Source of the DNA: Cerioporus squamosus
Taxonomy: Eukaryota; Basidiomycota; Agaricomycetes; Polyporales; Polyporaceae
Assembly: GCA_022592435.1 (NCBI GenBank)
Contig: JABYQS010000560.1
Coordinates: forward strand, 1-18,328
DNA length: 18,328 bases
Reading direction: 5' to 3'
How positions within the stretch are numbered: position 1 is the first letter of the stretch; every line of letters begins with the position of its first letter. The notes under the pieces are model-generated. The model saw only the letters and a program-made list of their open reading frames with translations. It searched no databases and was not told where the DNA came from. The position numbers and the translations under genes are program-made. Below are positions 8,649 through 18,328 of this stretch, in pieces.

Positions 8649-11220
8649 TCACACGCTCACATCCACAAACGCACAGTCCTCCCACTCCAGAACTTGGCCC
8701 CTATCCGTCACACCCTGCACATAGAACCGCGCTCCCTTCGCGCCCTCCAACTCAGCTGGAAGACACGCCGGGTCGACGTAGAATCTGTTCGCCCTGCCGT
8801 CCAGGCCCGTCGTCCCAATGAATGTTGCCGTCTCTGGAGACAAAGCGGTGCCTTCCCCAGCATGAGGATGTACGTATACGTTGAAGTAGCTGAAGGACGT
8901 GGGAGGGTGGTCCAAGATCCACGCTGGTTCCGTATCCTCTGGCGATGTCAGGGTCAGAGTAGGTACGGGACCGAGGGATATGCCAGTGCCCCAAATGAGA
9001 GTGCCGACGAATGGAGAGACAGTCTTGTAGATGGGTTCGTTCTGGGCGAAGTCCGCCCAGATGACTTTGGGAATGAGAGGGGTGTGCTTGGACGAGAGGG
9101 GGTTGGCGTAAACACTGAGTGCACCAATGCTAGTCGTGAAAGCTACAGCCTCAGTCGAATTCTCGCTGGTGAAGCCGATGACGAGCCCGGCCGCAATCAG
9201 AATCTCCCCGGGGTGATCGGAGGTGAGGCTGAAGTCGAGTAGGAGCTCTGTCCAGCCGTTAGGCAATGACGTCTCTGATACGGAGTTCATCTCAAACTCG
9301 ACGCCGAAGTCCTTCGCGAGGGACTTCACGGATGCGCCGACGTTTGCCTCGACAGGTCCGTCGAGCTTATAGATGATGGATAGCCTGTACGACTTTCGTG
9401 CGGTAATGGACAGGGACTGGATGGGGAGCCAAACGCAACGGAAGAAGGCGTCCTCGGAGTCAGACCCGGGTGCAGAGATGGTGATGGTGAGAGAGCTGCC
9501 GCCCTGCCAGACATCGTCCATAGAGAGATCGGAAGCAGCCACTGGGACGGCTTCTTCACGGTCACCGTCTTCCCATGCAAGTGTGGGTCGCGGAAAGACG
9601 AGGTCCCCCATAGACGTCGTTTTGTGGACGTCCGTCCATCCTGTTGCGGATTGTAAGACCTTAGCGCCGCGCACGAACCACGACCACCCAACTCCGGGGG
9701 AGAAGGTCGTGAAGAAGGGGAGATGCGCAGGGTTCGGAGGAGGTTGGCGAGGGAAGAAATCCGCGAGTGGCTTGAACGGCCCGTGCTCACATGCCGGCTC
9801 CCCTTCACGGAGTGCATGTGCCGGTACGGGCACCTCTTCCCCCCGCTGCCGGGGACCGAGCCACAGCTTGTTCTCGTACTCCCACCATGACCTCCACGAC
9901 CATCCCGGCTTGTCCTGCTCGCTCTCCCAGGTCCAGGCGTGGCCGAAGAGGGCGACGCTGAGTCCGAGAAACTCCGGGTCTATGTGTGAAATAGCTCTGT
10001 AGAGACCGAAACCGCCGCCGCCATGAGACCCGCGGCCCCATACGTCGACTCCGATGTAGAGATCTTGGAGCTGTTTCGGTCGATGAAATTGGGTTTGGTC
10101 GAGACTGAGGAGATACTGCGCGGTTATAGACGGGTACGAGGATGGCCACTGCGAGCAAAGCATGAGAAGATTTCAAGTATCCAGTGACAGTAACTGACCG
10201 TGTAGTTGGAGAAGAACGAGGTCGACGGTAGGAAGAACGGGAGGTTCACACTGTTGAGCCTGTCCTGCCAGCGTAGCCTACCATCTACGATGACACTGTC
10301 GTACCTATAGTTGGACGTGAGGTTAACCACCGACAGGTGCAGCATAAAGCAGCACCACCTACCAGACGACTTCAGCATGCGCACCGACTTTTCGCTTAAG
10401 TTCTTGCTCTAGCATCGCTATCCATAGCGTAAGGGCGCGCGTCTGCTCCACCCCACCACGGAGCGCAGCCTCGAAGTTGAGCAGATAACCATCAAAGCCC
10501 CTCTGGTACGCCAGATCCGCAAGCAATCGTGCATAGTGAGGCGAAGCTGGCAGCGTGTGAGCGCTTGCCTTTGCGGGACCCGTCACGGCTTTTTTCGGCA
10601 GGGCGCCCACCAGGAGCCGCAAGCAGTCCGCCTCGGACTCCGCATGCTCGAAGATCCTGTGGCTAACGTGAGTAGACGCTTCATGTCGACGGTGAGAGCC
10701 TTACAAATTACCCAGCATCTTGACGCCGTGGCGGTGGGCTGCTGTCGTCCATCCCGAGGGCGGTATGGTGACTCTGTGGTGCGAGAAGCTTGAGGTTATC
10801 AATCACCGACCGCCTTCGAGGTGGTAGGAGCGACCCACTATATGAAGGACTCGCAGTAGGACCAGAAGTTGAATGTATAGGACGGAGCCGTCGGCGACTC
10901 TACATAGCCTCCCTAGATGGTAAGTAAGTCCGATGCCTGTTGGGATCCCGAACGTCGGCGAAGAACCTTGTAGTCGTGGCACACCTGCAGATGACTCAGG
11001 TACTGTGATGGCTACAAGTGAAACAGGGTGCGTATACCAGCAGCTTTCCTCTAGAGGCAGCATGAGACACGCCTTCAGTCTCGGTACGAGGAACGTATGG
11101 CAAGACGCCTTCCAACTTCTCGGCAGGCGTCGCTGCCCAGTCGTCCAGATCAGCGAGAGATCGGAAGAACGGAGCATCGTCGGATATGAAGGCCGAATGG
11201 TTGGATCCACGGACTGGCAT
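8649..11220 (-). CDS. ENGASE: Cytosolic endo-beta-N-acetylglucosaminidase, GH85 family (ENGase)
   Basis: It cleaves the GlcNAc-beta-1,4-GlcNAc bond in the core of N-glycans, releasing glycans from (misfolded) glycoproteins. Exons: 11038-11220, 10967-10984, 10839-10912, 10705-10788, 10363-10656, 10199-10304, 8649-10148; these give 2259 nt, 752 aa, typical for the family. The start MPVRG leads into LADLDDWAATPAEKLEGVLPY, then GGYVESP, SYTFNFW and FSHHRVTIPP, all GH85-like. The active-site motif FDGYLLNFE carries the catalytic Asn (~180) and Glu (~182). Next come VVWYDSVI, WQDRLN and the DLYIGVDVWGRGSHGGGGF motif. The C-terminal ~450 residues are beta-rich, presumably the accessory domains. No signal peptide is visible, which fits a cytosolic enzyme; fungi have both cytosolic and secreted GH85. 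The 18-nt second exon encodes VCHDYK. Every phase matches and the frame is clean. It lies downstream of RNA14 on the same strand, 265 bp away. Confidence 0.95.
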
Positions 11221-11485
11221 GTCGGCGTTGCAGCGCACAGTCTCTGTCTGGGTATGGTGATTGCGATGGGGGTTGTGAGGTTTGCAACTAGTCACACAGC
11301 CTTGGGCGGTTCACATCCGGGTATTTCCGCGCGACCGGACTGGTGCAGTCTGCAAGACACACTCAGCTATAGAGCAGCTACTAACTAGAATTCAATGACA
11401 ACGTGTATACGAACAAAGCACAAGCACTGGGTCGCAGAGGAAGGGCTACACTACGTGAATGTGAGCGGCGGCAAACAGTGGTACA

Positions 11486-14400
11486 CTACCAGCGCCCACG
11501 GCGCCCACTACTCCCAGGACCCTGGTACGGTCCATAATCCGGAGGCGGTCTTCCACCACCAGCTACAGAACATGAACATTAGCAGACTGTGGAAGAGAGA
11601 TGAAGACAACGAGAAACGCACAGGCACGCGGGGGAGGCGGAGGCGAACGGGGTCTGGGACCGGAACTCGACGGTATAACAGCATTGCGGAAGACTTGCAT
11701 GAGATCGTCGGTGCGAAAGATAGGACCTGCAGACGCACAACGATCAGACCAACTACGCACACGCGCAATACGACCGATTGCGATGAACTCACCATCAAAC
11801 GTGTTCGGAGCCGGGAGTGTGCCAATAAACCAATTTAGGACGCCGGGCAGCTGCACGCTCTTGTCTTCCTCCTTCTCTTCCCTGAACCGCCTGGGCGGAG
11901 GCGGGCCATCGCGATCGCGCTCTCTGTCCCACATCGGGGACCCATGGCGGCGGTGAGGCGGGCCATCCCACCTGTCGCGGTCGCGACCTCTGCTTGGGCT
12001 TCCCGGACGCGCACGCTTCGACGGGTAGTCGCGACTCTCGTCGCGCCTTCTGTGATCTGGTGACTGCGCTCTCTTCGAGGATGAACTCTGGGTAGGGGTC
12101 GACTGCTTCGCTGCCTCAGACACGATCGACTGCAGAGTGTCTGTGCGCCCGAGCAGGCCGCTGCTGCTACTGCTGCTGCCACCATTGAGACGAGCTGAGC
12201 CGCCGCCCGATCGATGGAGCACAAAGCCGAGATCACGCGTTGCAATAGCGTCAATGTTCAAGTACTTGTGTCTCTCTGCAAAGCGCTTGATGGGAGGATC
12301 TGTGGTTGTGTTCGATGGTCAGCCGAGACTTACGATACAACCAAATTACAAACCTTGTGGGTACACCTCCGCCATGCGCTTCTCGAGTTTGTGGGCAGTG
12401 GCGAGGTCGCCATATTGATACTCATAACGGGCCCACCGCTCCCACAGGGGCCGGGCTTTGTCAGGCGGGAAAGTACCAATGACACGCTCGAACAGGGCCC
12501 TCGCGTCTAGGCAGTTATGTTAGCAATCGCACGACCGGACAAGCATGGAGGTACTCACTGTTCTCATCGTTGATGGAGATGAGGAAACCAAGATACCGAA
12601 GTACGTACTCGACTTCATCGCTGAACAGTTCCATGCCCTTCTCGAAGATCCTGCTAGCTACCTGGACATCCTTGTTGCCGCAGTGATACTCCATGAGCGC
12701 TGCGTGATGGTGTCAGTCGGAGCACCAGACGCAGCAAGAGGACAGACCACGCACCTTCGGCTTCGTGGACCTCCCAAGGCGTCCAGCGGTCTCTGCGCGC
12801 TTTGCCGAACACGGCACGAGCAGACTTGAGGCCCTCAGCACGCCTAGCGAACTTAATATAATTAATCCAGGCGATGCCGTAGTGCGTGCGTCTCTCCGAC
12901 AGTTCCTTGTCCTTCGGCGGACGATCGTCAGAATTCTGCGTGTTAAACGATGAAACCTGCGATTGAGTGCCGGGTGCGTCGATGGACTGGGTGTGATTTT
13001 GCTGCGAACCAATCGACGCGCTTGACGAGTTGGCCGAGTTCACCTTCGCTTCCCGTGCCTCCAGATCCTGGCGGAGGATCTCCAAGAACTTCTCATACGT
13101 GGCATGTACCTCAGCGAAGTTACCTTGCAGCTCGAGCGCCTCAACGAGAACAAAGTTCAGCGAGAAGCTGTGAACGCGGTGAGCATCCAGAGCGCGTGCA
13201 TCGAATGATTCGTCTCACCTTGACGGGTTTGCCTCGACGCCTGCCTTCAGCAACGCAAGCGCTTCGTCAGCCTTTCCGACACTGCTCGCCCAAGAGTACG
13301 CCATGAACCTGTTGCGCAGTGGTCAGGAACGCGCATACCCTTACGCATAAGCTACGACGGTAACGCACCAGATCTCAGGGTAGAACCGCATGCGCACAAT
13401 CGCCTTCTTGTAAACGTTCTGCATGCGCTGGATGAACGTGCTCTTGTTGCTCTCCTCGATCTCGAGCGGGTTGCTCTCCTCCCACTTGAGGTACTGGCGC
13501 CAGCGCGCGAGAAGCGACTTGTCGCCAGAGTTGAATGTCGGTGGGCGGGGCAGCCAGATTGCTGGGCGCTTCCCTTTGGGCGGTGGCGGAGGAGGGAAGA
13601 GGACAGAGAGATGGTCCTGCAGCTGGTTGTACACAGTACGCGCCTGCATGTGGTTCTCCTGCAGATCGGAGATGAACTTCTTTGCCTGTGTTGAACGAGA
13701 GATCAGCAACGTCGCAAGTCTCAGTTCAGAAGAGCGACTCGCCGTAATTTTGTTCAGGCCGTTCTCGAAGTCCTGATAATCCTCCCAAAGCCGCTTGACG
13801 TTCTCCATTGGGATCTGAACCGCTTGCTGGTAGGCTCGTCGCACAGCATCCATCTTTTGTTGTTCTTCCCATGTCGTGTTAGTCTGCGACTGTCCGTTAG
13901 CTACGCTCGATCACACGTCGGCCGCAATCCAAAGGATGTAGAAGACACGCTCGAGACTATCACGCGGTCGGACAGGGCACGCCAAGTCTCCGAGGGGTAA
14001 TCAGATGGGGGTGCATAGATAGAGAACTACAGTGGTACAATGGTCGTAGCAACAAGGTCGAATCCATCGAGCTGAGATTGAAGGAGAGAAATAGGAGGAC
14101 AGGCGGAGGAAATCCGAGACATCTCTTATCGGCTCGACGCTGGTGCGATGACGACCACTACCGCGATGATAATTCGGACAGTACGCTGCAATGCAAGGCC
14201 GATCGAGGGCACGAAGCCTCGCCCGCAACTGCTGGGTTGATTCTCGTCCGATGCCGCCTACAGTCCATTACCCTGTCTGGTGCAGGCACCAGAACACTGT
14301 CGTATAGTGCTGATGCCGTCACCAAACGAGTGGCAGCGTGCAACGGCCAGGGGTGGATAGCCGTGTAGAACTACGCATAGAGAGCTACTGGGCAATGGCC

Positions 14401-15880
14401 GAGACAAAAGAGCAGGAAGACGCGGTCAATTGGCTTAAGCTGGTCAGAGCTACTGCCATGGCCACACGTAATGGCTGAAAGCCACTCCCCGCCAGTACCT
14501 GCGTCGAAGCCCTCCCTCGAGAATTTCGCTCGGACGATCTTGGAATGCGACCAGACATCCCCATTGACAAGCGTCCGTGGGCACTTGGTCGTACGACCTA
14601 GACAACATCTCGCGCACACCTCTGAAACCCCAAAGAGATCACTGGTCGCGTGGAGAATAACACAATATCAAAGACTCCCATCCAAGGCGTCGTCGACCAG
14701 CCAAAGTCGATTGGCTTGCGTGTGTGAGAAGTAGCCGCAGGGAATCGAGAACGGCGAATGCACAGCGGCCCGACGCGTTTGGTGTCAAGGAAGAACACTT
14801 GACGGAGAAGTACGCCGGCATATGGAGACGAACAGCTGTCATTGCCGACGAAACACGGCAGCGACGAATGCACACCCTCAAGGCGACGAGTCCTCCTCGG
14901 GTGCCGAGTTCACCACCCGTGGTGGCCATACGGTGAACTCTCGACGTTCACGCCTGCTGGCTCTGAAGGTCTCCAAAGCACGCCGATCACGCCTAGCCTA
15001 TGCACTCGGCAAGCGCTCCGCCAGGGCAGCGGAGAAGAACCCGCCCACGCCAACGAGGAACAGTCCGGTACGTCCAAGGAACCACGGAGGAAGAAGTAAT
15101 GAACGAAAGGAGGGCAACATACCTCGCCAGCTTTCAGGAAATTGATGTAATCCTGCCAAATATCATAGCTGTCCTTGTCCTGACTGGCGTGACTGAGAGC
15201 AAAGTCGTAGCATTTGCGGATGACATCCCGGGCGTTCGGGCCCGTCGTGATTCTCCTACATTGGTTCGATCGTGAGCGTGGCGCGAAGGCGTGGGTCAGT
15301 AGTGGCGCGGCCGCACCTAATATACGTGAGGTAGAACTTCAGCAGCTCTACAGAGGGAGTCGTTCTCAGCAGGAACTTCTTGAAGAGGGCCTCAGCGTAA
15401 CCGAATTGCGAAGGGTCGTCAAGGAAATGTTGCAGGTACGCTATCTGCACAGATGGCTGGATGCCGCGTGTCAGACAAGAGGTGGAGGTTCAAAGGCGCG
15501 ATGAATCTAACAGTGTTCGGATAGGTCTCAAGCATGCCTTCGTAGGTGTCCTTAATCTTCTCGATGTCGCCCGACTCCTCCGCGAGGTCAACCAACCTCA
15601 GCCAGCCGTCAGCATCGACCGGCTTGTCACGCAGTTGCGCACGCAGCCGTTCCCATTCTGATTGCGGTGGAGGTGTCGGCTCTTGCTTTGGGGGGCTCAC
15701 TTGCGTCTCTTGACTGTTTGGCTGGGTCGGCGTAGGTGGTACGGGCGGTGTTGAGCCCGACTGTTGAAGTTGACGCAGGGCGTTGAGGATGTTTTCCGAA
15801 AACTGACTCTGGTCGCCGTCAGACTTTGCGCTCTCGGGCGGGTCTTGCAGCATGGGATCCGACGGCGACGGCTCGGTCAT
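11486..15880 (-). CDS. RNA14: mRNA 3'-end processing protein Rna14 (CstF-77 homologue), 12 exons
   Basis: This is a scaffold of cleavage factor IA: it dimerises through HAT repeats, binds Rna15 and directs pre-mRNA cleavage and polyadenylation in the nucleus. Exons: 15512-15880, 15317-15444, 15123-15255, 13743-13883, 13369-13685, 13219-13308, 12755-13167, 12559-12699, 12354-12506, 11793-12299, 11628-11726, 11486-11562; 2568 nt, 855 aa. Residues 1-75 are P/Q/S-rich. HAT-type repeats follow ([61 protein letters not shown]) to about residue 620. An R/D/S/P-rich stretch (~690-770) precedes [13 protein letters not shown]...[16 protein letters not shown], the conserved monkeytail that contacts Rna15. 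The tail is GPYQGPG..GRRGRW. The start at 15880 is preferred because upstream in-frame sequence lacks family character. Two oddities are a GC-AG intron (13686-13742) and a 1239-bp intron. The frame is intact. Confidence 0.95.
13884..15122 (-). other. Unusually long intron (1239 bp) in RNA14
   Basis: It separates ...INFLKAGE from [10 protein letters not shown], which are adjacent in Rna14 proteins. The ends are canonical: GTATGT donor at 15122-15117, GTAGCTAACGG branch point and GCAG acceptor at 13884. The other RNA14 introns are about 50-75 bp. The interior has no recognisable gene, transposase, reverse transcriptase or terminal inverted repeats. It does contain two similar segments in the same orientation (14013-14042 and 14375-14398, sharing GCATAG, AGA, CTAC and CAATGG blocks). 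Several small open frames occur on both strands but look random. Confidence 0.8.
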
Positions 15881-16120
15881 TCTGGCGAAGATGGGAGAAA
15901 AGGTAGAGAAGGCAGTCAAGGCAATGAACAACGCCCGCTCAGCCAGGCTCAGCCCCTCCTCTGCCTGTGTTTGGCCCTGCTTGCAGCCGGCGCTCGTGTG
16001 CGCACCGTGACCGACGCGTCGCGCGACCCCCGCGTCCATCCCGCGACGCGCTTGCCTTCTGACCATCATCGCCGCACTCGCGCTCGACCTGCTCGTCTCG
16101 CAGACTCGCTTCATGAAGAC
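15881..16120. promoter_or_regulatory. Divergent promoter shared by RNA14 and the downstream plus-strand gene
   Basis: Only 240 bp separate the RNA14 start codon (minus, 15880) from the start codon of the plus-strand gene (16121), so the two genes must share a bidirectional promoter region. It is GC-rich and has no obvious TATA box. The assignment rests on gene geometry only, and the start of the plus-strand gene is itself a prediction. Confidence 0.5.
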
Positions 16121-18328
16121 ATGGAATCTCCGGAAGACGCGCTCAAGGCTGTCGACGCCGCCATCGCCAAGTGCAAAGTGCGGGAAAGAAAGCGTCTTTC
16201 GGACACCTCGGGGCAGGTATCGACGCATCTCGTCTTGCTGGTGAGTATGCGGTCTCGCGGAGGGAATCAGATATTGAAGTCGGCATCAGAAACTGTCTAC
16301 CATATCCAAGCAACTGAGCGACAAGCTCGCGTCCTTTCTCCGCGACTCTCTCGGCGTGCTCTACGCCGGTGTTCCCGTACCGGCACTGCGACTGGCGGCA
16401 GCCATCTTCGAGTCGGTATACCACAATCGGATCCTCTCCGCGCTCGGGGGTGGACAGTCGGAGCAGAAAGACTTGTGGGAGTCGGTGCTGTATGCGCTGC
16501 TCTCCGGTGTTCTTGTGAGTCGCAACTCGGGCTGCTGCACGAACGGCATGTCTCATATTCCCATTCGTCTGGATAGGATTTTCTGGACGCACACGATGCC
16601 AAGGCGGTTAAGGATGCGGTTGGAGAAGCTCTGTTTTGTTCGCTATGCGACGTCTGCTTCTCTCTGACCGCCCCGAGGACTGGTGTAGACCTTCGCTGCA
16701 CGGTGCGTACATGCCGCTGTTGAAGAACGGCTCGACAAGCTAACTATATGCGTCATATACAGGCCTACAACATTCTCACTGACGCTGCCGCATCGCACCA
16801 AGGAAACCAGAATATGTGAGAGATCCAAGGTCCTGGGTGGAGAGCGACTCGGTCATGCATCTGGAGGACGAAAGGTACGTAGCGCATATACTCTGTGTAA
16901 CTCCATCCCTCAGTAGTTCATAGACCTGTCTCGCCTTTGAAGGCCTTCTCAACCTCTTCGCCCCGCGCGCTGCCTTCCACGAACACTCGGCAATTGGTCG
17001 TGCGAAGCGGACAGCTTTCAATCCATTCCGTCGTCAAAGGCACCGCGCCGCCTGAGGCCACAACTATAGCAGACACCATATGCGAATTACTTGAGGACAT
17101 CCCCTCTAGCGACTGGGAAGAGACATCTATCAATATTGTGGACGCGTTCGCGAGAGGAAATATCTCCTAGTGAGCGTCCTTCTCCCCTCATGCCTCGTGC
17201 GCACGAGTTTCTGATCACGTCTCACGTAGTCCCCAACCACTCGCCGTCAATGCGCTCCTTGTGGACAGCGAGACCTACCCTTCCGACCGCTTGTATGCGG
17301 ACGGCAAGACGTTCCTCGCCAACGTCTTGCTTGGGGTATGTTCCGCCGTTACCTCTGGTGTGGCTGGTACTGTGCCTTACCATGCGACACAGGACGACCA
17401 GTACGAATCTTTGGAGATCCGGTACACAAGCATCGAGAAGCTCCGTCAAGATCGAGCGGCCGATGGACAGATACGAGTCACGCTCGATCTGAGCACGGCA
17501 CCCAGGCTGGGGAAAGACCTCGTCAAAGTGAAGCACGGAAACACGAGGCGGGCTCAAAGCAGCGTTCTTATTCGGAGCGATCAAGCAGAGAGACTGTCGC
17601 AGGCGCTCACCGCCCGAGGCTTGGTAAGCTCGCCAACTTTCGTCTCCCTGCAATCCGTCCTCACATATCATAGGGCGACCTTGTTTCTCGTATGACAGCA
17701 CCGCCGCCCCTCAAGTTGTCTTTGGCAGCCGAGCCTGCCAACCTCGCGATTGATAGCGCGGCCGACTAGTCGAACCAAGTCAGAGCGAGGTGCGCATATT
17801 TGATTCTAGCCTCAGAGCCAGAGTGCTAACAGATCCTGCAGAGGATAGAGAGTGTCTCGATGTAGGGTGCCACTATACTTGGCGCATATACGCATCCTGA
17901 ATAGGCGAACAAAGTTTACAGGACGGATGACCCAAGCGATGATATTCAATCCGCCGGAGATTTCGATGAGTTTGTGGAAGCCGTCGAAATCAGATCCCAG
18001 CCAATAATCAACCCCTCTGCTGCTGGATTACAAGATGATCGTCCACTCCCACGACAAACGTGGGTTCCGGCGACTTGTCGTGAAGACGCTTTCTGCCGAC
18101 GTCTTGAAGTCAACGGCCTTAGCAAGAACGGAAGCCAAGTCATCCGGGACGCTGTCTTCGGTGGTACTTTGGACGATCTTTCGGAGATTTCTACCGACTG
18201 CGACAGCCCGACTCCCAAGTCCAACATGCTGAGACGCAACAGTACTTCCACTTCTATCAACCTTGTCCGAGGACGCCTCTCCTTCGAACCTGTCTCAGCT
18301 AAGAAAGATCTGGCCGCGTGGGGCGCGG
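16121..18328 (+). CDS. Large uncharacterised protein, helical N-terminus and possible PH-like middle; 3' end beyond window, in-frame TAG
   Basis: Best model: 16121-16240, 16311-16514, 16577-16702, 16763-16815, 16924-17169, 17230-17335, 17393-17623, 17674-17778, 17841-17860, 17922-18328+. Residues 1-165 look alpha-helical, ARM/HEAT-like (LASFLRDSLGVLYAG, LRLAAAIFESVY). Then come ADTICELLEDIPSSDWEETS, PSDRLYADGKTFLANVLLG and DDQYESLEIRYTSIEKLR. Next is a basic beta-rich stretch ending in an amphipathic helix (SDQAERLSQALTARGL), which recalls a PH-like fold. The rest is acidic, Ser-rich and probably disordered. Two problems are visible. A TAG at 17767-17769 interrupts the frame before SNQ. Around 16816-16963 good coding sequence (DPRSWVESDSVMHLEDER; then FEGLLNLFA) lies in frames the model skips or leaves. 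The arrangement of helical repeats plus PH-like domain resembles meiotic axis proteins (SYCP2/Red1 type), but this is weak inference. It may be a degraded gene. Confidence 0.6.

Noticed and set aside
13884..15122. A nested gene or transposon inside the long RNA14 intron
   Set aside because: No open frame shows a recognisable domain on either strand, and neither terminal inverted repeats nor target-site duplications could be found by eye.
15881..16228. Upstream in-frame extension of RNA14 to a Met at 16228
   Set aside because: The extra 116 residues do not resemble Rna14 proteins and would overlap the start of the divergent gene; MTEPSPSD at 15880 is the natural start.

Overview
The window is nuclear DNA from a filamentous basidiomycete, most likely an Agaricomycete. 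The genes are split by many 50-70 nt introns with GT...AG ends and CTAAC/CTGAC-type branch points. Exons are often tiny, the sequence is GC-rich, promoters are pyrimidine-rich, and one gene belongs to the basidiomycete-expanded DUF6534 membrane family. No bacterial, phage, plasmid or CRISPR feature is visible. All gene models were spliced by hand, keeping reading phase across every junction.

Layout. 1-562 (+): C-terminal part of a short-chain dehydrogenase/reductase (SDR) with an apparent 1-nt frameshift. 694-2925 (-): a 12-exon cytochrome P450 converging on the SDR; its helix I region is out of frame. 2926-4172: intergenic. 4173-6122 (+): a 17-exon seven-helix DUF6534-type membrane protein. 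6481-7491 (-): an acidic, low-complexity protein with a degenerate C-terminal zinc-finger motif and an internal 42-bp tandem repeat. 7492-8648: intergenic, with a G-quadruplex motif. 8649-11220 (-): complete GH85 endo-beta-N-acetylglucosaminidase (7 exons, 752 aa). 11486-15880 (-): complete RNA14/CstF-77 3'-end processing factor (12 exons, 855 aa), with one GC-AG intron and one 1.24-kb intron. 15881-16120: shared divergent promoter. 16121-end (+): a large unidentified protein, cut by the window edge, whose best splice model contains an in-frame TAG.

How the genes relate. The SDR and P450 are tail-to-tail oxidoreductases that could act on related lipophilic substrates, but there is no backbone synthase, so a metabolite cluster is not supported. 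ENGase (deglycosylation of misfolded glycoproteins in the cytosol) and RNA14 (mRNA cleavage/polyadenylation) are housekeeping functions, and their frames are intact throughout. The coding lesions sit only in the outer genes (SDR, P450, last gene). That pattern fits gene decay or local misreading better than uniformly poor sequence. I did not find a convincing novel multi-gene system. The most interesting points are the RNA14 giant intron, the extreme micro-exon structures, the clustered frame lesions, and a possible meiotic-axis-like identity for the last gene.
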